64,000 nt of DNA. It comes from GCA-003244245 sp038276315. Its GTDB lineage: Bacteria > Actinomycetota > Actinomycetes > Mycobacteriales > Pseudonocardiaceae. Below the pieces are notes generated by a model that was not told the DNA's origin, did not search any database, and worked only from the letters and a program-made list of their open reading frames with translations. The translations under genes were made by a program, and so were the position numbers. Where the stretch lies: contig JBBPZY010000293.1 in NCBI GenBank assembly GCA_038276315.1, forward strand, positions 1-64,000, in the 5' to 3' direction. Below, one piece after another: positions 36,537-45,457 of the stretch (the first letter of the stretch is position 1; every line of letters begins with the position of its first letter).

Positions 36537-37474
36537 ATGGCGCGGTAGTCGCGGGGATGCAATCGGGGGCCGAAGCGGGGACGGTGGAATCCTGAGGCCT
36601 CGATGTAGCGCACCGCCCGCTGCCGCTGTGGTGCGTAGGGTGCGAGTACGTCGAGCATGCCGGCATCATCCAGTGGTCTGCCCAGCAGTGCGTAACCAAC
36701 GACGGACGGGATGTGGAAGTCGCCGACGCTCACCGCATCGGCGTCCGCCCAGGCTCGCTGGGCCACCTCGGCGGCCGTCCACACCCCGATCCCGGGGACC
36801 TTGCACAGCAGGTCCCGGCCGGCCTTCCCGGCCAAAGTCGCCGCGCCTTCCAGCCGGTGCGCCACCGCGGCCGCCGCCAGCAGGGTGCGGCGCCGCGTGC
36901 GGTCCACTCCGGCGCGGTGCCACTCCCAGTCCGGGATCGCGCGCACCGCCGCCGGATCGGGTGGCACCCACAGCTCCACGGGACCCGGCGCCGGTTCTCC
37001 GAAGCGCCAGCACAGCTCTCGCCAGGAGCGCCGCGCCTCCACGCCGGTCACCTTCTGTTCCAGCACCGCCGGAACCAGCACATCCCACACCCGACCGGTG
37101 GCGCCGAGGCGCAGGCCGGGCGCCCGGTGCCGGGCCTGCGCGATCAGCGGATGGTGGGACACGAAGGCACTGTCGTCGTCACCAGCACCGAGCAACGCGG
37201 GCAGCCCGTCCAGCGCCCAGGCCGCCCCCAGGCCCCAGCCGGTGGCGTGCACCGTGCCAGCCTCGTCGCGGCGAAGCGCCAGGGTGGCAGCGCCGACAGG
37301 GGTGGTACCCGCACGCCACATGGTGCCGTCGGCATCCATCCGCATCGTGGGATCACCACGGCCCCGGCACAGCGGAGCCAGCACCGCACGGAAATCCAAG
37401 GGGCGCTGCGGGGTCCAGGACCGCGAGCCGGCCGCAGAGCCGATGCTTCGACCCTGCCAGCAGGTCTCAGACAT
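36533..37474 (-). CDS. DNA-3-methyladenine glycosylase II-like protein (HhH-GPD)
   Basis: A 313-residue AlkA-like base-excision repair glycosylase. The helix-hairpin-helix runs from about 220 (DLLCKVPGIGVWTAAEVAQR), and Asp252 in SVGDFHIPS is the catalytic aspartate of the HhH-GPD class. The N-terminal 110 residues form the AlkA-type mixed domain. It removes alkylated purines. ATG 37474 overlaps the end of manC by eight bases. A chain of overlaps manC-alkA-eamA suggests one transcript, though the functions differ. Confidence 0.87.
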   Translation of the reverse strand: MSETCWQGRSIGSAAGSRSWTPQRPLDFRAVLAPLCRGRGDPTMRMDADGTMWRAGTTPVGAATLALRRDEAGTVHATGWGLGAAWALDGLPALLGAGDDDSAFVSHHPLIAQARHRAPGLRLGATGRVWDVLVPAVLEQKVTGVEARRSWRELCWRFGEPAPGPVELWVPPDPAAVRAIPDWEWHRAGVDRTRRRTLLAAAAVAHRLEGAATLAGKAGRDLLCKVPGIGVWTAAEVAQRAWADADAVSVGDFHIPSVVGYALLGRPLDDAGMLDVLAPYAPQRQRAVRYIEASGFHRPRFGPRLHPRDYRAM

Positions 37475-38573
37475 CGGCGGAAAAACGTAGGGCCCCGTCA
37501 GGCAGTACGACTCCCGGCCAGACCCGCACACCATTCCGTAACTCGCAGCGGGCCCCGACTACCGCACCATCGCCGATCACCGCGTCGTGCAGCACGGCTT
37601 CTGCGCCCACCTGCGCGCCGATGCCCAGCACACTGCGCTGCACGTACGCGCCGGGACCGACCTGGGAACGGTCCATCAGCACCGAGCCGAGCACCTGCGC
37701 CCCGCACTGCACTGCAGCATCCACACCCACCACCGAACCACCCTCGACTCGCGCCTCTGAATGCACGGTAGCGCCGGGCAGCAGCAAGGCCTCCCCCACC
37801 GGTCCAGGCAGCACAGGCGAGGGAACCAAGCCTCGGACCAGGTCGGCCGAGCCCTGTACGAAAGCGGTGGGGGTTCCCAGGTCCAGCCAGTAGGAAGCAT
37901 CCACGTGGGCATGAACCAGGGCACCTGCCGCGAGCAACCCGGGAAACGTCTCGCGCTCCACCGACACCGCACGCCCCGCGGGGATCGAGTCGATCACCTC
38001 CCGGCGAAACACGTAGCAGCCAGCGTTGATCAGATCGGTCGGCGGGTCGTCGCTCTTCTCCAGGAATCCGAGCACCCGGCCGTCCGCGCGGGTCGGCACG
38101 CAGCCGAAGGCTCGCGGATCGGATACCCGCACCAGGTGCAGCGTCACGTCCGCCCCCGCACTGCGATGAGTTCGCACCACCTCCGCCGGATCAAGACCGG
38201 ATAACACGTCACCGTTGAACACCAGCACGTCGGGCTCGGTCAGCTTGGATGCGACATTGCGGATCCCGCCGCCGGTGCCCAACGGCTCATCCTCGACGAC
38301 GTAGTCCAACTCCAGACCCAGAGCGGACCCATTCCCGAAGTGGGTCGCGAACACCTCGGCGCGATACGAGGTGCCCAGCACCACATGCCGCACTCCCGCG
38401 GCCCGGATCCGACCCAGCAGGTGGCTGAGAAACGGCACGCCCGCGGTGGGCAGCATGGGCTTAGGCGCGGACAGGGTCAGTGGCCGCATCCGGGTACCCA
38501 AACCCCCGACCAGCACTACGGCCTCGACACCCGGCAACGGCTCACCCGACCCGACGCTAGAACACGACACCAT
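37467..38573 (-). CDS. manC: Mannose-1-phosphate guanylyltransferase (NDP-sugar pyrophosphorylase)
   Basis: A 368-residue nucleotidyltransferase. The N-terminal Rossmann-like domain has the signature VVLVGGLGTRMRPLT and KPMLP, plus metal-binding FNGDVLSG. The C-terminal part is a left-handed beta helix of hexapeptide repeats (for example GALVHAHVDAS and VLGIGAQVGAEAVLHDAVIG). Synteny with Rv3264c and the mannose genes nearby support GDP-mannose synthesis from mannose-1-phosphate and GTP; a glucose or rhamnose nucleotide cannot be excluded on sequence alone. ATG 38573 follows a GAGGAGAAGG site. Confidence 0.88.
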   Translation of the reverse strand: MVSCSSVGSGEPLPGVEAVVLVGGLGTRMRPLTLSAPKPMLPTAGVPFLSHLLGRIRAAGVRHVVLGTSYRAEVFATHFGNGSALGLELDYVVEDEPLGTGGGIRNVASKLTEPDVLVFNGDVLSGLDPAEVVRTHRSAGADVTLHLVRVSDPRAFGCVPTRADGRVLGFLEKSDDPPTDLINAGCYVFRREVIDSIPAGRAVSVERETFPGLLAAGALVHAHVDASYWLDLGTPTAFVQGSADLVRGLVPSPVLPGPVGEALLLPGATVHSEARVEGGSVVGVDAAVQCGAQVLGSVLMDRSQVGPGAYVQRSVLGIGAQVGAEAVLHDAVIGDGAVVGARCELRNGVRVWPGVVLPDGALRFSADV

Positions 38574-38842
38574 GGCACCTTCTCCTCGAAGGTTCATCAC
38601 CTGATCGCGGATGTCGCCCAGTCTCTCGCTGCGCGCTGCGGACCGGTACAGCGGGACACCAGAGTCCGTGCCATCGCGGCCGTCGCAGTGCTTGATACCC
38701 CTCAGCGACGATCATCGATGACCCGTCGCCCAGTTCGGGGACGGCCTACGCGTCAGAACGGAGGGGGGACCAGGGTCCGGCGGCTCAGCCGGCGGCCGGC
38801 TGGAAGTCGCCGCTGGGTGGGCGGTGAAGGCGCGCCGTGCGG

Positions 38843-40336
38843 TCAGGCCGTTGAGGCTGAGGTATCCGCGCGTGCGGCGTCGGCGGGTAGCTGGATCTTC
38901 TTTGGCAGTAGCACCATCAGGAGTGCGGCGAGGGCGACCACCCCGACTTCGTAGTAGAGCGCGGCGCTGAAGGCTGCGGAGTAGCCGCCGGCGAGACCGA
39001 TTTCAGAACCTTGGTGGCGCCGGAGCGCGTCGAAGAAGATGGCGCCGATGACGGCAACACCGATGGCGCCGCCGAGCTGCCCGGCGGTGGTGACCACACC
39101 CGAGGCGGAACCCGCGTCGCGGCGGTGCACGCCCGACAGCGCGACATCGACCAGCGTCGGTGCGACCAGGCCCATGCCGAGCCCGGCCGCCACGAGGCCC
39201 GGGACGAGGGCCCATGTGTCCGGTTGTGGGCCGGCGATGCGGACGGTGAGCAGCAGGATGGCCATCCCGAGGACCATGGTCAGAGCGCCGGCGATGCTGA
39301 GGCGGCGACCCAACTTGGGTGCCAGTTGCCCGGACGCACCCGAGGAGATCGCGATGCCCAGCGAGAACGGCAGGAATGTCAGTCCGGCGTGCAGCGCCGT
39401 GTAGCCGAACCCGGTCTGCAGGGTGAGGGCGAGCACCAGGAAGAACCCCGTCACCCCGGCGTAAAGCGCCAACTGGGTCACCACCCCGCCGGTGAACCCG
39501 CGCTGGGTGAACAGGGACAAAACGACCAGCGGCCCCCGTCCCTGTCGCTGCTGACGCCGCTCGTGGGCGACGAACACCACGAAGCTGATCACCGCAGCGC
39601 CGATCAGCCCGAAGCCCCAACCTGGCCAGCCCAGTTGCGGACCTTCGACCAGAGGGTAGAGCAACAGCAGCAGAGCGAGGGCGAGCAGCCCGACGCCCGG
39701 CAGGTCGAACCCCTGGCCGCGCTCGGCGCGGGATTCGGGCAACCACGCCGCCGTGGCGAGCAGCGCCACCATCCCCAGCACCACGTTGATCAGGAAGATC
39801 GGGCGCCAGCCCAGCGCGAACAGATCAGCCTGCACCAGCGCACCGCCGATCAGCGGGCCGCTGACCGTGGCAATCGCCGCGCACGCCCCGTAGGCGGCGT
39901 AGGCCTTGGGCCGCTCGGCGGGGACGAAGTTCACCTGGATCACAGTCAGGATCTGCGGCACCATCACCGCAGCCATCGCGCCCTGAATCAGCCGCCCGAG
40001 GATCAACACCTCGGGGTTCGGGGCGAGTCCGGACAGCAGCGAAGCCGCCATGAATCCGGCGACGCCGATCAGGAACATCCGGCGCCGTCCGAACGCGTCT
40101 CCCAGCCTGCTGCCGGTGATCAGTCCGACGCCAAAGGCCAGCGCATACCCGGCCACCATCCACTCCGCGGCCGACGCGCCGGCGCCGAGATCGTGGCGGA
40201 TCGAGGGAATCGCGACGTTGACGATGGTGGTGTCGATGAGATCGATCGCCGCGGCCAGCAGCATCGCGACTAGCGCCAGCCACCGTCGCGACCCGGCAGC
40301 GGCGGCGGCGAGATCTACCTGCTCGCCAGAGCTCAT
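38843..40336 (-). CDS. MFS transporter, DHA2 (14-TM) drug exporter family
   Basis: A 497-residue major facilitator protein with about 14 helices. The family signatures are DTTIVNVAIPSI in TM1, GSRLGDAFGRRRMF after TM2, and the antiporter-type motif region AIATVSGPLIGGALV in TM5. DHA2 members expel drugs or signalling molecules with proton antiport. It is divergent from the marR gene 97 bases away, with a palindromic operator candidate between them, so it is probably repressed by that MarR protein. The 269 bases downstream of manC's start hold nothing I can identify. Confidence 0.93.
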   Translation of the reverse strand: MSSGEQVDLAAAAAGSRRWLALVAMLLAAAIDLIDTTIVNVAIPSIRHDLGAGASAAEWMVAGYALAFGVGLITGSRLGDAFGRRRMFLIGVAGFMAASLLSGLAPNPEVLILGRLIQGAMAAVMVPQILTVIQVNFVPAERPKAYAAYGACAAIATVSGPLIGGALVQADLFALGWRPIFLINVVLGMVALLATAAWLPESRAERGQGFDLPGVGLLALALLLLLYPLVEGPQLGWPGWGFGLIGAAVISFVVFVAHERRQQRQGRGPLVVLSLFTQRGFTGGVVTQLALYAGVTGFFLVLALTLQTGFGYTALHAGLTFLPFSLGIAISSGASGQLAPKLGRRLSIAGALTMVLGMAILLLTVRIAGPQPDTWALVPGLVAAGLGMGLVAPTLVDVALSGVHRRDAGSASGVVTTAGQLGGAIGVAVIGAIFFDALRRHQGSEIGLAGGYSAAFSAALYYEVGVVALAALLMVLLPKKIQLPADAARADTSASTA

Positions 40337-40382
40337 TGCCTCGCCTCCACGCAGTCCCTACCTAACAGTCCTGTCACAAACA

Positions 40383-40396
40383 GTTCAGTACTGAAC
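40383..40396. promoter_or_regulatory. Candidate MarR operator
   Basis: GTTCAGTACTGAAC is a perfect 14-bp palindrome in the 97-bp region between the divergent MFS and marR genes; imperfect pairing extends outward (AACAGTT on both flanks). Size and position fit a MarR-family dimer site controlling both genes. Confidence 0.6.
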
Positions 40397-40433
40397 AGTT
40401 AGCTTAACATGGGTACAGTCCTAAACTCATGGC

Positions 40434-40943
40434 ATGGGTGAGCCAGCAAGCCGGGCAGAGATCGAGGAACTCGTCGACGATGGCTTCTTCGCGTGGATGG
40501 GCGTGTGGAAGGCCGAGACGCTCGCGGCCCGGGCGCTGGAACGCGCCATGCGCGAGCACGCCGGCCTGTCGCTGACTTGGGGTGAAGTGCTGTCCCGGCT
40601 CGGCGCGGCGCCCGGCGGGCGGCTGCGGATGCAGGAGCTGGCGCGCCAGGTGTTCGTCTCCAAGAGCGGTATCAGCCAGGCCATCACGCAGATGTCTGCT
40701 CACGGGTTGGTGGTCCGGCGCGGAGACCCCGACAACCTGCGCGTCACCTACGCCGTGCTCACCGATGAAGGCCGGCGGGTGCTGCAGCGCTGCACCACGA
40801 CCTTCCTCGGCGCGATCAGGGAACATTTCTCCGACCACGTCACCGCCGAGGAAGCACGCGTCGTCGCCCGAGCCATGAACCGGGTGATCAAGGCGCACGG
40901 CGAGGAACCGGGTGATCAAGGCGCACGGCGAGGAACCGGGTGA
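40434..40943 (+). CDS. MarR-family transcriptional regulator with frameshifted C terminus
   Basis: A 169-residue winged-helix protein. The MarR core (about 40-125) includes SLTWGEVLSRLGAA, the recognition region SKSGISQAITQMSAHGLV and the wing RRGDPDNLRVTYAVLT. It most likely represses the divergent exporter. A 28-bp tandem triplication (40878-40961) begins at residue 149. Because 28 is not a multiple of three, reading enters another frame after the first unit and stops at 40941-40943 with GDQGARRGTG. With a single unit the frame would run on through DTPDRTEAIENLYRVVG and end at the TGA at 41063-41065, giving 191 residues. The dimerisation helix at the C terminus is therefore altered. Confidence 0.85.
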   Translation: MGEPASRAEIEELVDDGFFAWMGVWKAETLAARALERAMREHAGLSLTWGEVLSRLGAAPGGRLRMQELARQVFVSKSGISQAITQMSAHGLVVRRGDPDNLRVTYAVLTDEGRRVLQRCTTTFLGAIREHFSDHVTAEEARVVARAMNRVIKAHGEEPGDQGARRGTG

Positions 40944-40961
40944 TCAAGGCGCACGGCGAGG
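40878..40961. repeat. 28-bp perfect tandem repeat, three copies, in marR
   Basis: Three identical 28-base units (40878-40905, 40906-40933, 40934-40961) beginning AACCGGGTGATCAAGG. Array length sets the reading frame of the marR tail: one or four units keep the long frame, two or three shift it. Confidence 0.95.
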
Positions 40962-41107
40962 AACCGGACACTCCCGACCGCACCGAGGCCATCGAGAACC
41001 TCTATCGCGTAGTCGGCGCAAGCCCGGCGCCGGAGCAGGAGGCCGCCGCTACCACTTCCGGCTGATGTTGTGGTTACACCGCCCCGGCTCTCGACCTAAC
41101 CCGTCCG

Positions 41108-41980
41108 CTACCTACGCCGGGTGGCGCGCCCCACCAGACGCAAGCGGCCAGCCAGCCCACCTCGAAGCGCCAGCCGCAACGGGGCATACAGCGGGCCGCA
41201 GTGGCGGTCAGCGAGGTAGCGGTAGGTGCTGCGATGGTGCTCGGCGAGCATCTGCTCGGAGACGCGGCTGGTGGAGTGCCCCCCGAGGTGGGTGACTTCC
41301 GCGCTGGGGACGTAGACGTTGAGCCACCCGGCGCGACCCAGCCGGTCGCCGAGGTCGACGTCCTCGAAGTACATGAAGTAGCGGGAGTCGAACCCGCCGA
41401 CGGCCTCGAATGCGGCCCGGCGTAGCAGCAGGCACGACCCGGACAACCATTGAGCGGTCCGCTCACCCAGGGCGGTGTCGGACTGCCGGTAAGCCGTGGT
41501 CCACGGGTTACCCGACCAGATCGGGCCGAGTACGGCGTGCCCGATGCCGCGGCCCAGCGCGGGCAGCAGCCGCGCCGATGGGTACACCGTCGCGTCCGGT
41601 TGCCGGATCAGCGGCCCCAGCGCCCCCGCTCGGGGCCACCGCCGCGCGGCCTCGAGCAGCTCGTCGAGGCTGCCCGGGTGCCACTCGATGTCCGGGTTGG
41701 CCACCACCACCCAGCCGACCTCGGGTCCCCACTCGACGACCCCCCGGTTGGCGGCACTGCCGTACCCGACGTTCTCCCCGATGCACAGCAACTGCACACC
41801 ATCACGGCGGCTCGCCCGCTCGGGAGCTCCGTCGGTGGACCCGTTGTCGACCAGCAACACTCGCAGCGGCCGGCTGGTGGCCTTGACCACCGAATCCAGG
41901 AACGTGTCCAGGGTCTCGCCGGGTGAGTAGGTCACCGTGACGACCGCCAGCTCGTGGCCATAGGCGTTGCGGGGGCGCAC
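41108..41980 (-). CDS. wbbL: GT2 rhamnosyltransferase, WbbL type
   Basis: A 290-residue family 2 glycosyltransferase. It opens AVVTVTYSPGETL, carries LLVDNGSTDG, and has the metal/nucleotide motif NPDIEW and the acceptor-side GGFDSRYFMYFEDVDLG. Position next to manC and upstream of rmlD/rmlB matches Rv3265c (WbbL1), which adds rhamnose to decaprenyl-diphospho-GlcNAc to make the linker between peptidoglycan and arabinogalactan. That function is inferred from family and synteny. It appears intact, unlike the glycosyltransferase genes that follow. Confidence 0.88.
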   Translation of the reverse strand: MRPRNAYGHELAVVTVTYSPGETLDTFLDSVVKATSRPLRVLLVDNGSTDGAPERASRRDGVQLLCIGENVGYGSAANRGVVEWGPEVGWVVVANPDIEWHPGSLDELLEAARRWPRAGALGPLIRQPDATVYPSARLLPALGRGIGHAVLGPIWSGNPWTTAYRQSDTALGERTAQWLSGSCLLLRRAAFEAVGGFDSRYFMYFEDVDLGDRLGRAGWLNVYVPSAEVTHLGGHSTSRVSEQMLAEHHRSTYRYLADRHCGPLYAPLRLALRGGLAGRLRLVGRATRRR

Positions 41981-42016
41981 GGCGTTCGATTCTGCACCCC
42001 CGCGCGTGCGGTGGGG

Positions 42017-42757
42017 CTAGCGGGACCGCCGGCGCGCCACCACGGCGTGGCTGTAAGCCTCCTGGTGCAGCGTCGCGCTCGCCGCCCAGGAGAAGTCCTT
42101 GGCGCGCCGCTGCGCGGCAGCCGACAGCTCCGACCGGCGAGCTGGGTCATCGAGCAGTTCGATAAGACCTGCGGCGATATCATTGGCGTCGATGCCGCAG
42201 TAGGCCACCGCATCTCCGCCGACCTCGGGCAAGGACAGCCGTCGGGTGGTCAGCACGGCGGCCCCGGCCGCCATCGCCTCCAGCACCGGCAGCCCGAACC
42301 CCTCCCCCAGCGAAGGGTTAGGTCACCACGGCAGCGCCACCGAGGAACCCGGACAGCTCCGCCAGCGGGAGGTAGCCGGCCCGGTCACCCGAACGCGGTG
42401 CGGCACGCCCTGCAGCTCGCGCCCAACCTGGCTGTCCCAGCCCGGCTGCCCAGCCAATACCAGGGCGGGCGGGTCGGAGCGGCCAGCGCGGATTCGGCTT
42501 GCCCGGGCGAACCCACGGATCAACGCCGGCACGTTCTTGCGTGGCTCGAGGGCGCCGAGAAAGGCCACGAAGGGGCTGGCGTCCAGGCTCAGCCGGCGCC
42601 GGACCACGGCTGTCTCCTCTGGTGATGGAGGGTGGAAGCGGTCGGCATCCAATCCCGTGATGCGCCACGTGCAGGCTGTCGACATTCCGGGCGATGTCGG
42701 CGCCGGCCACGCGTCTCAGCTCGCGGACCGTCGACGCACTGGGCGCCACGCACACGG
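42017..42757 (-). pseudogene. GT4 glycosyltransferase remnant B (N-terminally truncated, frameshifted)
   Basis: Pieces of a GT4 mannosyl/rhamnosyl-transferase can be read in order: CVAPSASTVRELRRVAGADI, then DADRFHPPSPEETAVVRRRL with LGALEPRKNVPALIRGFARA, then RAGYLPLAELSGFLGGAAVV, then SLGEGFGLPVLEAMAAG and the C terminus. Each step changes frame (near 42650, 42400 and 42325), so no single protein is made. The N-terminal acceptor domain is missing; at about 42757 the sequence joins another glycosyltransferase fragment. Role when intact was probably sugar addition to envelope polysaccharide. Confidence 0.75.
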
Positions 42758-43267
42758 CAGGCCGAAACCCTCCGCCAGGCTCGGCGCCGCGAGCACCGCC
42801 GCACCGTGCAGCACGACGGCCAGCTCAGAGTCGGTGATCCGGCCCAACACATGCACCCGGGCTGGATCCAGCCCGCATCGCTGCGCCAGTGCGGCCGGGT
42901 CGACCTGCCCCCAACCCGGCTAGCCGACCAGCACCACCGGCAGATCCGGTCCATGCGGCGCGGCCAGCGCGGCGAGCAGCGTATCGATCCCCTTGCGCGG
43001 TTCGATGGTGCCGACCGCAAGCACGTAACGGGGCGGTAGCCGCAGCTGGGTGGCGATGTCGGCAGCGTCGTGCGGCAGGCTTGTCAACGCCGCACTGACC
43101 CCCTCCCCGACGACGTGCACCCGCGCCTGGCAGGGCACGTGCCGCGCCAGGTCGTCGGCAACCGTGGCGGTGGGAACGACGAGGGCATCCACGCGGCTAG
43201 CCGCGCGTCTGATGTTGCGGCGGTACCAGCCGGCGCCGCGCCGGGTCAACCCGTCGGGATGGGTCCA
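42758..43267 (-). pseudogene. GT4 glycosyltransferase remnant A, central part
   Basis: From 43267 downwards the minus strand reads WTHPDGLTRRGAGWYRRN, then SRVDALVVPTATVADDLARH, then RYVLAVGTIEPRKGIDTLL with an in-frame stop after PVVLVG (TAG at 42920-42922), then PALAQRCGLDPARVHVLGRI and ending at SLAEGFGLP near 42760. This is the middle of a GT4 enzyme (end of the acceptor domain plus most of the donor domain). Its last 100 or so residues are lost at the junction with remnant B. Its N-terminal part lies next to it in the opposite orientation. Confidence 0.75.
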
Positions 43268-43571
43268 GGGGGTACCCGACGGTACCGGGCGGTACTCCCG
43301 CGAGCTCACTGCGGCCCTGGCTACGACTGCGCCGGCCGGCTGGACGGTGGGCAGCGCGATAGCCCGGCACGCCGACCCACGCTGGCGATCATCCCGGGAG
43401 TGGAGGGGCCGCACCGGTTGCCAGTGCCCCGCTGCGCGCTCGTCGCCGCCTGGGATTCCGGTGTCCCACTGTGGCCGGGCGGCGACACCGTGCACGCCCC
43501 GACCCCGCTGGCCCCACCGGGACCCAGCCGCGGTCGCGACCTGGTGTTCACGGTGCACGACACGGTGCCAT
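43268..43571 (+). pseudogene. GT4 remnant A, N-terminal part in inverted orientation
   Basis: On the plus strand this reads VPDGTGRYSRELTAALATTA, then (after a frame change near 43385) GDTVHAPTPLAPPGPSRG and LVFTVHDTVP, the N-terminal acceptor domain of a GT4 enzyme. It stops exactly where the minus-strand fragment should begin: HDTVP on one side and WTHPDGLTRRG on the other are contiguous in intact enzymes. Flipping this segment of about 304 bases would restore one continuous minus-strand gene. Confidence 0.7.
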
Positions 43572-43719
43572 CCGCAGCACCTCGGGACGGTGCGGGGCGA
43601 TTTCCTGCGCGGTTCCGTCAGTGGAGGCGCAGCTGCTCCAACAGCACCACCAGCTTGGGCACGCGGGCCACAGCTTGCCAACTCCAGCCGAGTTCGACGT
43701 GCGGCAGGTACCTGCCCGA

Positions 43720-44878
43720 TCGATGGGCCCCGAGCTGGACTGGGCCCAGTTGGTGGTCCTTCAAGGCCACGTACTCGAACACGTTCCGTCGTTGAAGACG
43801 TCCAACCACATCGTGATCGCCGACATCGACGACCCGATGCACCTCGAGCAGCTCGAGCAGGGTCGCGCGCTGATCGTCGACGCGGTCACTGCGGTGTTGT
43901 CGACCCAGCTGCGCCGCGGCGATTTCTTCCTGTGCGCCTCGCAGCGGCAGCGGCATTTCTGGCTCGGGCATCTGGCCGCGATCGGGCGGTTGTCCCCCAC
44001 CGTCTACGACGCCGACCCGACGACCCGCTCGCTGCTCGCAGTGGCCCCATTCGGCCTGTCCGGCAAGCCGCCGCAGCGCACCGGTGCCGGGTTGCGCGAC
44101 ACGCTGGGGTTCGGGCCGCGGGAGAAGGTGGTGCTCTGGGCGGGCGGCGTCTACTCCTGGTTCGATCCGCTGACCCTGCTGCACGCCGTGCACGCCGTGG
44201 GTGCCGAACACCCTGACCTGCGACTGGTGTTCCTCGGGATGCGCCACCCGCCCCCGACGTGCCCGAGATGGGCATGGCCGGGCAGACCCGCCAGCTCGCC
44301 AGACCCTTGGCCTTACAGGTGAGCAGGTGTTCTTCAACGAGACCTGGGTGCCCTACGCCGACCGGCAGAACTGGCTACTCGACGCCGACGCCGGCGTCAC
44401 CACGCACTTCGGGCACGTCGAGACCACGTTCGCCTTCCGCACCCGGGTGCTGGACTACCTGTGGGCGGGGCTGCCCATCGTCACCACCGACGGCGACGCC
44501 TTCGCCGAGCTCGTCGCAGCGGAACGGCTCGGCGTGGTGGTGCCCGCGCAAGATCCGGCGGCGCTGGCTGCGGCGTTGCAGCGGGTGCTCTACGACGACG
44601 ACTTCGCCGCCGGCTGCCGCGACCGGATCGCGGCGGTCGCCCAAAGCTACACCTGGGAGAGGGTGTTGACGCCGCTGATCGAGTTCTGCCGGCACCCACG
44701 ACCCGCGCCTGATCGGTTACTCGGCCCCCCGCTGACCGCGCCCGACCGGCGGACCGGGGTGAGCGGCGCGGTGCGCCGCGACGCCGCACTGGCGCGCTCA
44801 TACCTCGCCGCGGGCGGCCCAAGGGAGGTGGCCCGACGAGCCGCCGGACGGCTTCGGAGGTGGGCTAAGTCCTCCTGA
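43720..44878 (+). pseudogene. GT4-type glycosyltransferase C, N-terminally truncated and frameshifted
   Basis: The plus strand encodes QLVVLQGHVLEHVPSLK, then IVIADIDDPMHLEQLEQGR and KVVLWAGGVYSWFDPLTLL in one frame. A short stretch VPEMGMAGQTRQLA follows in a second frame, then TLGLTGEQVFFNETWVPYAD and GLPIVTTDGDAFAEL to the end in a third. Two small frameshifts at about 44250-44300 break it. The first 60 or so residues of the usual protein are missing. The C-terminal half (44201-44878) is an uninterrupted open frame and carries most of the donor domain. Similar enzymes act in envelope polysaccharide synthesis. Confidence 0.72.
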
Positions 44879-44912
44879 GTGACGGGCTGGCAACGCGCAC
44901 TGCGCGAGAAGC

Positions 44913-45365
44913 TCAGTCCCGGAGCGCCCGGTAGGCGAGTCCGGTTGCGATGACGTACACGAGGTGGTGGCCGGCGTCGATAGCCAATTCGGCCGGCTCC
45001 ATCTCCCACGCCGGGGGTGCGACGTCCAGCGCGGGCAACATCACCAGGCTGCCTCCCCAGATGGCGACGAAATGCACGGCGGTGGCTGAGACCCCACCCA
45101 GGCCGATGCCGGCGAGGAGACCCCGGACTGCCCCCCAGCCCGTGCCATATCCCCAGTGGACGAGTGTGCTGAACCGGGCTTCTGCGGCCTCGTCGACCGG
45201 TTTGACGCCGAGCACCTTGCTGGCGGCGTCGGCGGGAGCAGAGCTGCCAGCGCGGTCTCGCAGCTTCGCCTCCAGCGTGCTGGACAGTGTCATGGCGGCG
45301 GTACCTATCGCGCCTGCGAGCAAGCCCCTACCGACGGCTGACGCGAGATTGCCGATCGTCATCAT
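44913..45365 (-). CDS. Small integral membrane protein of unknown function
   Basis: A 150-residue protein with about four hydrophobic segments: an N-terminal GRGLLAGAIGTAAMTLSS, then GAVRGLLAGIGLGGVSATAV, SLVMLPAL and LVYVIATGLAYRAL. A short charged loop (EAKLRDRAG) follows the first. It resembles the broad DUF1440/DUF6789-like group of bacterial membrane proteins, but I do not recognise a function. It is a single intact gene in an otherwise decayed region. Confidence 0.65.
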   Translation of the reverse strand: MMTIGNLASAVGRGLLAGAIGTAAMTLSSTLEAKLRDRAGSSAPADAASKVLGVKPVDEAAEARFSTLVHWGYGTGWGAVRGLLAGIGLGGVSATAVHFVAIWGGSLVMLPALDVAPPAWEMEPAELAIDAGHHLVYVIATGLAYRALRD

Positions 45366-45457
45366 GGGCCTCCTTGGTGATCGGCGCCCACAGGCGCGCG
45401 ACGGTGCCGCGGTTCAGCGACGTCGTGGGTCAGCATGCGTAGCTTACGGTCACAGCA

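Noticed and set aside
35809..37893. Plus-strand open frame of 694 codons opposite eamA, alkA and manC
   Set aside because: It spans three real minus-strand genes and is Pro/Arg/Ser-rich noise.
40878..40961. 28-bp repeats as a CRISPR-like array
   Set aside because: The units are directly adjacent with no spacers and are part of a coding sequence.
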